A stretch of 64,000 nucleotides of DNA from Niveispirillum sp. SYP-B3756 (lineage in GTDB: Bacteria; Pseudomonadota; Alphaproteobacteria; Azospirillales; Azospirillaceae), in assembly GCF_009495745.1 (NCBI RefSeq), contig NZ_WIDQ01000003.1, positions 124,001 to 188,000 on the forward strand, in the 5' to 3' direction. Shown here one piece after another: positions 18,181 through 26,491 of the stretch. A program made the translations under genes and the position numbers. Under the pieces are notes generated by a model. That model was not told the DNA's origin, did not search any database, and saw nothing but the letters and a program-made list of their open reading frames with translations. The first letter of the stretch is position 1; every line of letters starts with the position of its first letter.

Positions 18181-18478
18181 TATCGTCAATCCCTTGTTTC
18201 TTATTTATTAAATAAAAATTCCAATATACGCCCCGATGTATCAGACCGGCTGGTTTATAGCGTTTCCAAAAGGGCTCGACCAGCAAATGAAAATATCTCT
18301 TAATATCAGCGCACAAAGAATAAATTTTGGTGCCTTTGCCGGTTGAATCTACTGCTTTTGAACCTTCATTCGTATGGCTTTGACCAACTGCCCTTTTTAT
18401 CCTTCCAGGATGAAAAAAGAATGGTGCAGCTTGCATTGATTGCGAGCAGACGCCGTCTGATCACATGGCGGTGATAGA
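18181..18478. other. AT-richer intergenic region before the porin gene
   Basis: After the rhlE terminator, about 300 nt are clearly poorer in G and C than the flanks, with TTATTTATTAAATAAAAATT near 18200. I see no gene; it probably holds the promoter and leader for the TorF-like porin gene. A short repeat GGTTTATAGC occurs near 18250 and again near 18485. No recognisable operator or riboswitch was found. Confidence 0.5.
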
Positions 18479-19342
18479 ATGATGAAGGTTTATAGCCCGC
18501 TTATACCAACAGCCCATGGGCGTGACTCTTGGTATTGGTGTCTTCTGTCAAACACCAGGTGCTGCGATCATGCTGGTTGGCTTGCCAAACAAGGGAATGC
18601 TGATCCGGCGGTCGCAGGCCACCATGGGTTATCGAACCTGTTCGGTGGTATTCTCGGTTTTTGTGCGCTGGTGCTTCTGCCATCACAGGCAGCGCTGGCC
18701 CAGGATTGGTCTGCGGACGCGGCCATCGTCACCGATTATGTCGACCGTGGCCTCAGCAATTCCGGTGGCAAGCCGGCGCTGCAACTGGGCTTGGCCCGCG
18801 CGCTGGGTGAGGGGTTCACCCTGGGGAGTTGGGCCTCCACCATCGGCGAGGGGGAGGGCAATAACTGGTCGGAGGTGGATTTCTACCTGGCCAAGGATTG
18901 GCAGATCGCTGATGGAGATCTTGAGCTGGCGGCGACCTGGATCGGCTATCCCGGTGCGCCGTCCGACAGCGATGCCAATCTGTGGGAATTTTCCGCCGTG
19001 CTGCACCAGCCCGTTACGGAGCGGGGTCAGATCGGCCTGATTGCCATCGCCACGCCGGATAATTCCGGACATGCCGGGGACGCGCTGTATCTGGCCTTGG
19101 AAACCCAATGGCAGCTGGATGAAAATTTCGCCCTGTTCGGCCATGTCGGGCGGCAATGGAACCAGCGGGAAGACCGCGCGGGACCGGATTACAATGAATG
19201 GGCTGTGGGCCTCTTCTACAGCATCAACACGGTGTCGCTGTCGCTCACCTTCTCCGACACGCCGGGTCTGGACCGGGAAGATGCCCCCGGCCCTTGCGGC
19301 AAGCGGCTGGTGGCCGGTATCAACTGGCAGCCGGAATGGTGA
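18479..19342 (+). CDS. TorF-like putative porin
   Basis: The mature part starts near residue 76 after a signal-like stretch (FGGILGFCALVLLPSQAALA) and opens with SADAAIVTDYVDRGLSNSGGKPALQLG, the N-terminal signature of the TorF family of predicted outer membrane porins. Alternating beta-strand patterns and a terminal aromatic residue (INWQPEW) fit an outer membrane barrel of about 210 residues. The first 50 residues from the ATG at 18479 do not look like part of a signal peptide and include WYWCLLSNTRCCDH. No later in-frame start was found that keeps the signal, so the 5' end is uncertain or damaged. Substrate unknown. Confidence 0.7.
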   Translation: MMKVYSPLIPTAHGRDSWYWCLLSNTRCCDHAGWLAKQGNADPAVAGHHGLSNLFGGILGFCALVLLPSQAALAQDWSADAAIVTDYVDRGLSNSGGKPALQLGLARALGEGFTLGSWASTIGEGEGNNWSEVDFYLAKDWQIADGDLELAATWIGYPGAPSDSDANLWEFSAVLHQPVTERGQIGLIAIATPDNSGHAGDALYLALETQWQLDENFALFGHVGRQWNQREDRAGPDYNEWAVGLFYSINTVSLSLTFSDTPGLDREDAPGPCGKRLVAGINWQPEW

Positions 19343-19366
19343 GGGAAGGCCCGTTCGGGCCTTCCC
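19343..19366. terminator. hairpin terminator between porin and chemoreceptor genes
   Basis: A 10-bp stem (GGGAAGGCCC at 19343-19352 with its complement at 19357-19366) and a GTTC loop, overlapping the region just after the porin stop. The neighbouring genes are convergent, so it may act both ways. Confidence 0.75.
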
Positions 19367-19376
19367 GCCATCGGTT

Positions 19377-21350
19377 TTACGCGGCCAGTTCCTGACAACC
19401 ATCCACCAGTTGCGGCAGCCGGTCCAGGAAGGCCTTGGCTGTTACCGCGTCCAGTTCAAAGGCGGCGTGCAAATGGCGGTCGGTGGCCTTCAGCCCGTGG
19501 AAGGGCAGGCGCAGACCATCCAGCACCAGTACGCCGCGGGCCGTATTGGCATCCAGACCGGCCAGCGTCACCCCGGCTTCGGAAATATTCTGCACCCGCA
19601 CCCGCTTCTGCCCGGCCTTGGTTTCGGCTGTGGCGTCGCGGTCCAGCACGAAACGGCGGGCCGGGCGCTTTTCCGCCTCCTCGGCGGACTGGCGGACCAC
19701 CCGCACCAGGGTACCGCGCAGCGCCGTTACCGCCTCGGCCAGCCCGTGCGAGGCGGTGCGCACCGTGCCGGCGGCATTGTCGGTGGCGGCAGCCTCCTGT
19801 GACACCTCGGCAATGCGGGAGGATACTTCCCGCGCGGCCTGGGCGGTCTGTTCCACATTGCGGGCGATTTCGGCGGTGGCGGCGGATTGCTGTTCCACGG
19901 CAGCGGCGATGCCGGCCGATACCTCGTTCAGCTCGCCCACGCGGTCACCGATATCATGCACGGCGGCCAGCGCCCGGTCGCGTACATGCTGGATTTCAGC
20001 GATGCGGCGGTTGATATCCTCCGTCGCCCGCGCCGTCTGCCCGGCCAGATTCTTCACCTCACCCGCCACCACGGCGAAGCCCTTGCCGGCTTCCCCGGCG
20101 CGGGCTGCCTCGATGGTGGCGTTCAGGGCCAGCAGGTTGGTCTGGGCGGCGATGTCGGCGATCATCTGTGCCACGTCGCCGATCTGCGACACGGCACCGG
20201 CCAGCGCGTCGATGGCGGAAACGGCTTCGCTGCCGGCCTGCACGCTGCGGGCGGTGGCGTCGCTGGAATGGGCCACCTGACTGCCGATTTCCTGGATGGA
20301 GGCGGTCAGCTGGTTGGTGGCGCTGGCCACCGTCTGGGCATTGGCCAGCGCCTGGGCGGCGGCGGCGGCCACCCCCTCTGCATTGGCCCCGACGCGGCGG
20401 GCGGCGGCGGCCATGCGGTCGGCCTCATCCTCCATCATATGGGTGCGTTCGGAAACGCGGTCCACGGCACTGCCGGTTTCGCGTTCCACCGTGTCGGCCA
20501 TGGCGGCCAGGGCTTCGACGCGGCGGCCTTCGGCGGCCTGGCGCTCTTCCTCCTGCGCGGCGCGCAGCGCCTCGGTTTCCGCCAACCCATCGCGGAACAC
20601 GGCGACGGCACGGGCCATGGCGCCCACATCATCCAGCCGCTCCGTGCCCTCCACGGTGCGCGACAGGTCACCGGTGCGCATGGCATCCATGGTTTCCCGC
20701 AGCGAGCGCAATGGCCGGAGCAGGCGGGCGGTGGCGGCATGGCCACCCAGGATGATGGCCAGCGCGATCAACCCGCCGCCCAGCACGATCCATTTCAGGG
20801 CCCGGTTGAACTCGGCGAACAGGTCGGCCTTGCGCAGGCCGACATAAAGGATGCCGATGGTTTTACCGCTGGCGTCCGTGATGGGATCATAGGCGGCGTA
20901 ATAACGCTCCCCCAGGATATCCACTTCGCCACGGTACGGCTGGCCTTGGCCCAGCACTGCCTGGCGGGCTTCTTGACTGGTTAGTTTTGTCCCGACGGCC
21001 GGCTTGCCATCGGCACCGGTGACATTGGTGGCCACCCGGATATCACCCTTGAACAGGGTGACGCGACCGCCGGTAATGTTGGCGATGGCTTGTATCAAGG
21101 GTTGGTTGCCCTCCAGCGCGGTGTCACCGGCGAACAGCTTGCCATCCTTCAGGCTGGGGGTGCCTTCGTTCTTCACCGCGTTCCAGGCCAGTTGCATGGA
21201 TAGCGTCTGGGTGGCGTAGGCGTTGCGTTCCATGGCGGCACTCATCTGCTGATCGGCAAAGCCCAGGATCAGGGCGCAGAGCAACAGAAGACCGAAAGCG
21301 TTCATGGCAGCCACCTTTGTGGCCACCGGCAGGCGGTAAATGCGGTTCAC
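19377..21350 (-). CDS. methyl-accepting chemotaxis protein with C-terminal PilZ domain
   Basis: A 657-residue chemoreceptor. Order of parts: membrane segment (14-32), periplasmic single-Cache domain (about 34-180, ending [17 protein letters not shown]), second membrane segment (about 185-204), HAMP, then a long coiled-coil signalling domain with the conserved hairpin tip [20 protein letters not shown]. The last 95 residues are a PilZ domain with both c-di-GMP signature parts: R562-x-x-x-R566 in RPARRF and N588-x-S590-x-x-G593 in NISEAG. The same layout is known for Tlp1 of Azospirillum brasilense. The GTG at 21350 has a run of six G residues 7 nt upstream; an ATG at 21374 is the alternative. 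Confidence 0.88.
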   Translation of the reverse strand: MNRIYRLPVATKVAAMNAFGLLLLCALILGFADQQMSAAMERNAYATQTLSMQLAWNAVKNEGTPSLKDGKLFAGDTALEGNQPLIQAIANITGGRVTLFKGDIRVATNVTGADGKPAVGTKLTSQEARQAVLGQGQPYRGEVDILGERYYAAYDPITDASGKTIGILYVGLRKADLFAEFNRALKWIVLGGGLIALAIILGGHAATARLLRPLRSLRETMDAMRTGDLSRTVEGTERLDDVGAMARAVAVFRDGLAETEALRAAQEEERQAAEGRRVEALAAMADTVERETGSAVDRVSERTHMMEDEADRMAAAARRVGANAEGVAAAAAQALANAQTVASATNQLTASIQEIGSQVAHSSDATARSVQAGSEAVSAIDALAGAVSQIGDVAQMIADIAAQTNLLALNATIEAARAGEAGKGFAVVAGEVKNLAGQTARATEDINRRIAEIQHVRDRALAAVHDIGDRVGELNEVSAGIAAAVEQQSAATAEIARNVEQTAQAAREVSSRIAEVSQEAAATDNAAGTVRTASHGLAEAVTALRGTLVRVVRQSAEEAEKRPARRFVLDRDATAETKAGQKRVRVQNISEAGVTLAGLDANTARGVLVLDGLRLPFHGLKATDRHLHAAFELDAVTAKAFLDRLPQLVDGCQELAA

Positions 21351-21432
21351 GGGCCAACCCCCCAAAAAAGTCATCACTAACTGGGGGAAAGTTGGCACCG
21401 GAAACGATTTGGCCGCCTTGATTCAAGTCAAG

Positions 21433-21457
21433 CCCCCATCCCGATGCGGGATGGGGG
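21433..21457 (-). terminator. hairpin after PepSY gene
   Basis: An 11-bp perfect stem (CCCCCATCCCG at 21433-21443 with its complement at 21447-21457) and a 3-nt ATG loop, about 35 nt past the stop of the minus-strand PepSY gene. No U-tract follows. Confidence 0.65.
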
Positions 21458-21491
21458 TACAGTTGCGAAAATTTCGCTGTCCGTCTGGTGG

Positions 21492-21812
21492 TTAGTCGCG
21501 CTCATCTTTCAGGATTTCACCGCTGCGGGCATCCACCAGCAATTCACGACGGACCCCCTGGCTGTCACGGGCCTTCACCTCGAACAGCTTGTCGCTCTTG
21601 CGCTCCACCTCACGGATTTCGCTGTAGCCCTTGGCCGACAGATGATCGATGATCTGCGTCATGCCCAACGGCTGACCCTGGGGGATGGCGGGTGTGGCGG
21701 CCGGGGTGGCGGCGGGGGTGGCATTCTGCGCCAGGGCGAAACCACCCAGCGGCAGGGCGATCAGGCCGGTGGCGAGCGTCAGGGCGGCGATCTTCAGGTT
21801 CCGGGTCTTCAT
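21492..21812 (-). CDS. PepSY domain protein, exported
   Basis: A 106-residue protein with a signal peptide (MKTRNLKIAALTLATGLIALPLGGFALA), a linker of repeated ATPAATPA units, and one PepSY domain (GMTQIIDHLSAKGYSEIREVERKSDKLFEVKARD and LLVDARSGEIL). Short periplasmic PepSY proteins are thought to inhibit proteases or modulate sensor kinases. The ATG at 21812 is spaced about 9 nt from GGAAGG; a second ATG at 21818 is almost on top of it. It is divergent from another PepSY gene that heads a two-component operon, with a shared operator-like array and a repeat element between them. Confidence 0.83.
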   Translation of the reverse strand: MKTRNLKIAALTLATGLIALPLGGFALAQNATPAATPAATPAIPQGQPLGMTQIIDHLSAKGYSEIREVERKSDKLFEVKARDSQGVRRELLVDARSGEILKDERD

Positions 21813-21842
21813 TGTCATAATCCTTCCAATTGGGGGGATAAG

Positions 21843-21945
21843 ATCATCGGTCAGGATTCTTGACCGATGATACGGCGGCGACTGCCGCCGCGCGGCACAT
21901 GCCGCGTAGCCAAGGCGCCGGATGGCGACGCCGGCGATTGAGGGG
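21843..21945 (-). repeat. structured intergenic repeat, copy D
   Basis: A short-type copy in minus orientation. Read on the minus strand it starts CCCTCAATCGCCGGCG, continues with GCCATCCGGCGCCTTGGCT, CGCGGCA-TG-TGCCGCG and GGCGGC-AGTC-GCCGCC, and ends in a hairpin of 11 bp (ATCATCGGTCA at 21843-21853 with its complement at 21861-21871). Unlike the other copies, its terminal hairpin is not behind a stop codon: it lies 25 nt upstream of the PepSY start at 21818, so it would be part of that gene's leader RNA. Confidence 0.78.
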
Positions 21946-22011
21946 CCTGAAAGCGTGACCAACGGTCATGATTTCGGGCAGCGGGTATAAACCCCTTCTG
22001 ATGCATCTGCC

Positions 22012-22050
22012 CTGAACTGATGCTGAATGGCCCGTTCATCGGCCGTTCAG
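22012..22050. promoter_or_regulatory. four operator half-sites at 11-bp spacing
   Basis: CTGAAC (22012), CTGAAT (22023), GTTCAT (22034) and GTTCAG (22045) start exactly 11 bp apart. The left two are the inverted form of the right two, so each strand shows a direct repeat of a TTCA-type hexamer with a 5-bp spacer, as in PhoP-type boxes. A CATATT element at 22062 could serve as a -10 for the rightward gene. The array sits between divergent PepSY genes, one of which leads an OmpR-type regulator, so autoregulation is likely. Confidence 0.65.
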
Positions 22051-22074
22051 CTTGGCGCCCTCATATTGGTTCAC

Positions 22075-22434
22075 ATGCGAAACCTGTTTCCCCCCCTGGC
22101 CGTGCTGGCCCTCACCCTTCTGGCTGTACCTCTGGCGCCGATGGCGGCCGGCGATGCCCGGCCCGACCATGACCGCGCCCGCACCGCCCTGCAGCGGGGG
22201 GAGGTGCTGCCCCTGCGCGATATTGTGACGCGGGCGGAGGCAGCCTTTCCTGGCCGCCTGCTGGAAGTGGAGCTGGAGGAGAAGGACGATGCCATCGTCT
22301 ATGATATTGAGCTGCTGTCGCCGGATGGAAGGCTGATCAAACTGCGCTACGATGCGCGTACCGGCACCCTGCTGAAAGCCAAGGGGGCAGGGTTGACCGA
22401 ACCGAAGCACGGACATAGGCCGGAGAAGGATTGA
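22075..22434 (+). CDS. PepSY domain protein heading a two-component operon
   Basis: A 119-residue exported protein: signal peptide (MRNLFPPLAVLALTLLAVPLAPMAAG), a short linker, then a PepSY domain (VLPLRDIVTRAEAAFPGRLLEVELEEKDDAIVYDIELLSPDG and LRYDARTGTLL). Its TGA overlaps the ATG of the response regulator gene (TGATG), which indicates translational coupling. Periplasmic PepSY proteins encoded with a sensor kinase often tune that kinase. The ATG at 22075 lies 24 nt after the operator array. Confidence 0.85.
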   Translation: MRNLFPPLAVLALTLLAVPLAPMAAGDARPDHDRARTALQRGEVLPLRDIVTRAEAAFPGRLLEVELEEKDDAIVYDIELLSPDGRLIKLRYDARTGTLLKAKGAGLTEPKHGHRPEKD

Positions 22435-23093
22435 TGCGCCTGCTGGTGGTGGAGGATGATCCGCAACTGCGAGAGCAGTTGCGCGCCGCCTTGGAAGCCG
22501 CCCCCTATGCCGTTGACACGGCTCCCGATGGGGAGGAGGCGGCCTTCATGGGGGAGACCGAACCCTATGACGCCGTTGTGCTGGATCTGGGCCTGCCCCG
22601 GCGGGACGGGCTGTCGGTGCTGCGCGGCTGGCGGGCGGCAGGGCGTACCATGCCGGTGCTGATCCTGACGGCGCGCGGCACCTGGCAGGAAAAGGTGGAG
22701 GGTATGGATGCCGGGGCCGATGATTATCTGGCCAAACCCTTTCGCATGGAAGAACTGCTGGCCCGCGTGCGCGCCCTGATCCGCCGGGCCGGCGGCCAGG
22801 CAGCGGCAGAGATCACCTGTGGGCCGGTGGCGCTGGATACCCGCGCCGGCCGGGTGACGGTGGCGGGCCAGCCGGTGACGCTGACGGCGCATGAATTGCG
22901 CGTGCTTTCCTACCTGATGCATCACCAGGGCCGCGTCATCTCCCGCACGGAGCTGACCGAACATGTCTATGCGCAGGATTTTGACCGCGACAGCAACACG
23001 ATCGAGGTCTTTATCGGCCGGCTACGGCGCAAGCTGGGGGTGGACGTGATCCACACTGAACGCGGTCTCGGCTATCGGCTGGCAGCGCCCTGA
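22434..23093 (+). CDS. OmpR-family response regulator
   Basis: A 219-residue response regulator. The receiver has the acidic pair E7-D8-D9 region (VVEDDP), phosphoacceptor D51 in VLDLGLP, T79 in LILTARG and K101 in YLAKPF. The C-terminal winged helix carries LTAHELRVLSYLMHH and DSNTIEVFIGRLRRKLG. It resembles the PhoP/FeuP branch. Its start overlaps the PepSY stop, and its own stop overlaps the kinase start, so the three products are made together. Its likely target is the four-site operator upstream of this operon. Confidence 0.9.
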   Translation: MRLLVVEDDPQLREQLRAALEAAPYAVDTAPDGEEAAFMGETEPYDAVVLDLGLPRRDGLSVLRGWRAAGRTMPVLILTARGTWQEKVEGMDAGADDYLAKPFRMEELLARVRALIRRAGGQAAAEITCGPVALDTRAGRVTVAGQPVTLTAHELRVLSYLMHHQGRVISRTELTEHVYAQDFDRDSNTIEVFIGRLRRKLGVDVIHTERGLGYRLAAP

Positions 23094-24451
23094 TGGGGCG
23101 CGTCGGTTCCCTGGGGCGGCGTCTGCTGGCGCTGGCGGTGGTCTGGGTGCTGCTGGCGCTGCTGGTGGCCGGCGTGGCCCTGACCGACCTGTTCCGCCGC
23201 CATGTGGAGGCGGATTTGACCCGCGCCATGGAACAGCATCTGGACCAGTTGACGGCCGCCTTATCGCTGCCGGGGCAGGGGGCTGACCAGCCCCTGGTGC
23301 TGGCGCGGGAATTGAGCGATCCGCGTTTTGAACGGCCGCTGTCCGGCCTCTACTGGCAGGTGTCGCAGGCGGGGGCGGTGCGGTTACGCTCCCGCTCCCT
23401 GTGGGATCAGGATTTGCCGGGCGGCGGCCCGGTACCGGCGGATGGCGCCCTGCATCTGCGCCGGGCCGTCGCCCCGGAGGGGGGCACGCTGCTGATCTGG
23501 GAACGGCGGGTCAGCCTGCCGGATGCGGATCAACCGCTGGATATCGCCGTTGCCGCCAATGCCGCCGCCCTGGAGGCAGCGACGGGCAATTTCGCCCGCG
23601 TGCTGGCCCTGTCGCTGGGGGTGCTGGCGCTGGGCCTGCTGGCGGCTGCCCTGGTGCAGGTGCGGTTGGGGCTGGTGCCGCTGGACCGGCTGCGCGCGGC
23701 CCTGGCCGACCTGCGGGCCGGGCAGTCGACACGGGTGCAAGGTGCCTTTCCGTCAGAGGTGCAGCCGCTGGTCGATGATCTGAACCAAGTGCTGGCCGAC
23801 AATGCCGATATGGTGGAACGCGCCCGCACCCAGGCGGGCAATCTGGCCCATGCCTTGAAAACCCCGCTGGCGGTGATCGCCAACAGCGCCCATAGCATGG
23901 CCGATGCCGACAGCGCCCGGCTGATTGCGGTGGAGACGGAGCGGATGCGCCGCCAGATCGACCATCATTTGTCGCGCGCGCGGGCGGCGGCCATGGCCCG
24001 GGGGGCGGGGCTGCGCGTCTCGGTGGCCCCGGCCCTGGCCGGGCTGGCCCGCACCATCCCGCGCCTGCACCCGGACCGGGATATTGCCCTTGATCTGCAG
24101 GTGTCCGATGGGCTGCTGTTCCGCGGCGAAGGCCAGGATTTGCAGGAAATGGTGGGCAATCTGCTGGATAATGCCGCCAAATGGTGTGCGGGGCGAATCC
24201 AGCTTTCCGCCGCCCCGGCCGGCCCCGGCCAGCTTTGCATCATCGTGGCCGATAATGGTCCGGGCATTCCGGCTGACAGGCGTGCCGCCGTGCTGGCCCG
24301 TGGCACCCGCCTGGATGAGGCGGTGCCGGGCAGCGGGCTGGGATTGGCTATTGTCGATGATCTGGCCCGGCTCTATGGCGGCTCGCTGGAACTGGACGAG
24401 GACGCGGCATTGGGGGGATTATCGGCCCGCCTGACCTTACCCCGTGCATGA
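23093..24451 (+). CDS. PhoQ/FeuQ-like sensor histidine kinase
   Basis: A 452-residue inner-membrane kinase. Two membrane segments (about 10-30 and 167-189) enclose a periplasmic domain of about 130 residues. A HAMP-like linker leads to the H-box NLAHALKTPLAVI with H253, a PhoQ-type variant in which Lys-Thr-Pro-Leu replaces Arg-Thr-Pro-Leu. The ATPase part shows an N-box (EMVGNLLDNAAKW), a G1 box (VADNGPGIPAD) and a G2 box (GSGLGLAIV). The ligand is unknown; the upstream PepSY protein is a candidate periplasmic partner. Confidence 0.9.
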   Translation: MGRVGSLGRRLLALAVVWVLLALLVAGVALTDLFRRHVEADLTRAMEQHLDQLTAALSLPGQGADQPLVLARELSDPRFERPLSGLYWQVSQAGAVRLRSRSLWDQDLPGGGPVPADGALHLRRAVAPEGGTLLIWERRVSLPDADQPLDIAVAANAAALEAATGNFARVLALSLGVLALGLLAAALVQVRLGLVPLDRLRAALADLRAGQSTRVQGAFPSEVQPLVDDLNQVLADNADMVERARTQAGNLAHALKTPLAVIANSAHSMADADSARLIAVETERMRRQIDHHLSRARAAAMARGAGLRVSVAPALAGLARTIPRLHPDRDIALDLQVSDGLLFRGEGQDLQEMVGNLLDNAAKWCAGRIQLSAAPAGPGQLCIIVADNGPGIPADRRAAVLARGTRLDEAVPGSGLGLAIVDDLARLYGGSLELDEDAALGGLSARLTLPRA

Positions 24452-24464
24452 GGAAGCGTGAAAG

Positions 24465-24947
24465 ATGAGCGCCAGCGACAAACAGCACCATTACACGGTC
24501 AACGTCACCTGGACCGGTAATCAGGGGACGGGCACCAGCGCCTATCGTGCCTATTCGCGCGATCATCTGATCACGGCGGGCGACAAGCCCGCCATCGCCG
24601 GCTCGTCCGATCCCAGCTTCCGGGGCGATCCGGCGCGCTGGAACCCGGAGGAGCTGCTGTTGGCCTCGCTGTCAGCCTGTCACAAGCTCTGGTATCTCGG
24701 GCTCTGTGCCGGGGCTGGCATTGTCGTCACGGATTATCAGGATGCGGCGGAAGGCTGGATGGTGGAACATCCGGGCGGGGAGGGGCAGTTCACCCGTGTC
24801 GTGCTGCGCCCCACGCTGACATTGGCGAAAGAGGCCGATATGGAAAAGGCCCGCGACCTGCATCATACGGCACATGAGAAGTGCTTTATCGCCCGCTCGG
24901 TGAATTTCCCGGTGGAGGTGGAGCCAGTTTTCGTCACGGCACCGTGA
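24465..24947 (+). CDS. OsmC family protein
   Basis: A 160-residue OsmC/Ohr-fold protein. The first reactive-site region is LLASLSACHKLWYLGLCAG and the second Cys lies in HEKCFIARSVNFPVEVEP, as expected for thiol-dependent peroxide reduction. The N-terminus has the family pattern YTVNVTWTGNQGTGT. The variant is closer to general OsmC than to the inducible Ohr type. It begins 13 nt after the kinase gene and could be read through from that operon. GAAAGATG places the ATG at 24465 with a weak purine site. Confidence 0.85.
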   Translation: MSASDKQHHYTVNVTWTGNQGTGTSAYRAYSRDHLITAGDKPAIAGSSDPSFRGDPARWNPEELLLASLSACHKLWYLGLCAGAGIVVTDYQDAAEGWMVEHPGGEGQFTRVVLRPTLTLAKEADMEKARDLHHTAHEKCFIARSVNFPVEVEPVFVTAP

Positions 24948-24965
24948 TGCCGGGGCCAGGACGCT

Positions 24966-25988
24966 TCATTTCTGTGCCAAATGTTGCGAAACCCAGCTGG
25001 TGATCAGTGTCAGCGTTGCCGGCTCGACCGGGCCGGTGAACCCGCCATTCTGATTTTCCTTCAGATTATGGCTCAGCCCGGGGCGGATGGCGACGCTGCT
25101 GCCATCCTGCCGGCTGGCCAATGCCTTTTGGAAGGGGCCAGCGTCTTTTTCCGCCGAAATCTGGATATCATCGGCCCCGTTGACCACCAGCACCGGCGCT
25201 TTGACCTTTGCCAGTGCGCCGAGCGGGTTCAAGGAGAGGGCCCCCTGCATGAAGGGGCCGATATAGGCCGGGTACAATCCCCGCAGGCCGGGAGGCACCT
25301 GGGCCGGCACCTGACCGGTGCTGACGATCTCACGACGGATGGCCCCGTCTGCTTCCAGAATGGCCTTGCGCGGCGGTTCAGGCACATTGGCCCGCGCCAT
25401 TTGCGCCCGCAATTGATCGGCAATCACATCGCCAAACGGGCGCGAGGCAGTTCCCAGCAGCACGACGGCGACGGGTGATATCCGCCCCTCGTCAATGGCG
25501 GCGAGCACCAGCGCCCCGCCCTCACTATGGCCCATGACGCCGCGCTGTGCGCCATTGATGCCAGCTTCCCGGCCCAAAGCATCATAGGCGGCGGCAAGGT
25601 CACCGACAAAGGCACCCCAGCGAAAAAATTGCGCCATGGCTGCCGGGTCATGCGGCATCTGGGCGGCATTGGCCTGCATACCCCGTTTATCCAGCCGCAG
25701 GCTGGCGATGCCTTTCCCCGCCAGGGCCTCAGCCAGTTGTTTCAACAGATCGATGGGCTTGTCAGGAAGCACGGCGCTGTTGCCGTTGCGATCTGTGGGG
25801 CCGCTGCCTTGGATCAGCAAAATGGCGGGCCAGCCCACTGCCGGGGCCGTGCCATCCGGTAAAAGCAAGGTGCCTGCCAAGGTAGCCCCATCGGTACCCG
25901 TCACGGTGACCGGTCTTTCACCCCCATTTGCCAGGGGCACGCCGAGAAAGGTGAAGAGCAGCAATGCTGAGACAAACAACTTTTTCAT
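24966..25988 (-). CDS. exported alpha/beta hydrolase
   Basis: A 340-residue protein with a signal peptide (MKKLFVSALLLFTFLGVPLANGG) and an alpha/beta hydrolase fold. The oxyanion region is ILLIQGSGPTDRNGN, the nucleophile Ser is in GVMGHSEGG, the Asp in VLVVNGADDIQI and the His in GLSHNLKE. The SGPTDRNGN motif is shared with the BAAT/peptidase S9-like exported esterases often found in proteobacteria. Substrate unknown. The ATG at 25988 starts the signal peptide; an upstream ATG at 26000 would add four residues. Confidence 0.82.
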   Translation of the reverse strand: MKKLFVSALLLFTFLGVPLANGGERPVTVTGTDGATLAGTLLLPDGTAPAVGWPAILLIQGSGPTDRNGNSAVLPDKPIDLLKQLAEALAGKGIASLRLDKRGMQANAAQMPHDPAAMAQFFRWGAFVGDLAAAYDALGREAGINGAQRGVMGHSEGGALVLAAIDEGRISPVAVVLLGTASRPFGDVIADQLRAQMARANVPEPPRKAILEADGAIRREIVSTGQVPAQVPPGLRGLYPAYIGPFMQGALSLNPLGALAKVKAPVLVVNGADDIQISAEKDAGPFQKALASRQDGSSVAIRPGLSHNLKENQNGGFTGPVEPATLTLITSWVSQHLAQK

Positions 25989-26062
25989 GGTATGTCCCAC
26001 ATAAAAGGCCGCTTATTTATGGCGATTTTGATCTATATGGTAAATTTTAAGGCGATCTTTCG

Positions 26063-26491
26063 TCAAGATATTCCACTGTCATCGCGGCTGATCCATCTGG
26101 CGGGATGGGGATGCTGGCGATAATGGGAAAGCCGGCTGGCCAGATTGCCGACATGCAGTTCCAACCGGTGCCCGTCTGGATCAAGCATATAGAGCGATAG
26201 CCCCTCGCTGCTGTTGGGTTGCCAGCAGGGGGCGACCGCAGCGACCCGCGCCGCCAGGGACGGAAAATCGGCCTCTGCCACATCGAAGGCGATGTGGCTG
26301 TAGTCATTTTCCGGTACCTGCACCCCGTCTGGTTGTCGATGCAGGCAAAGCCAGAGGCTGCCCGCTACCAGATAGGCCCCATTTGGGGAATGCAGGGTCA
26401 GCCGCATCCCCAACAGATCCCGGTAAAAGGCAAGCGCACGGTCAAGGTCGCTGACCGACAGGGTGACATGGTTCAGGCCGCGGACGCTCAC
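26063..26491 (-). CDS. FosA-like VOC-fold protein (fosfomycin thiol transferase family)
   Basis: A 142-residue VOC-fold protein that matches FosA closely by eye: GLNHVTLSVSDLDRALAFY, GAYLVAGSLWLCLHR, DYSHIAFDV and LYMLDPDGHRLELHVG. The three metal ligands are present (H8, H66, E111), as are T10, S95, Y101 and R120. The Lys that contacts the phosphonate in FosA (K90 there) is Gln91 here, so activity on fosfomycin is open. The start is a GTG at 26491 that overlaps the TGA of the hybrid kinase gene. Confidence 0.78.
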   Translation of the reverse strand: MSVRGLNHVTLSVSDLDRALAFYRDLLGMRLTLHSPNGAYLVAGSLWLCLHRQPDGVQVPENDYSHIAFDVAEADFPSLAARVAAVAPCWQPNSSEGLSLYMLDPDGHRLELHVGNLASRLSHYRQHPHPARWISRDDSGIS

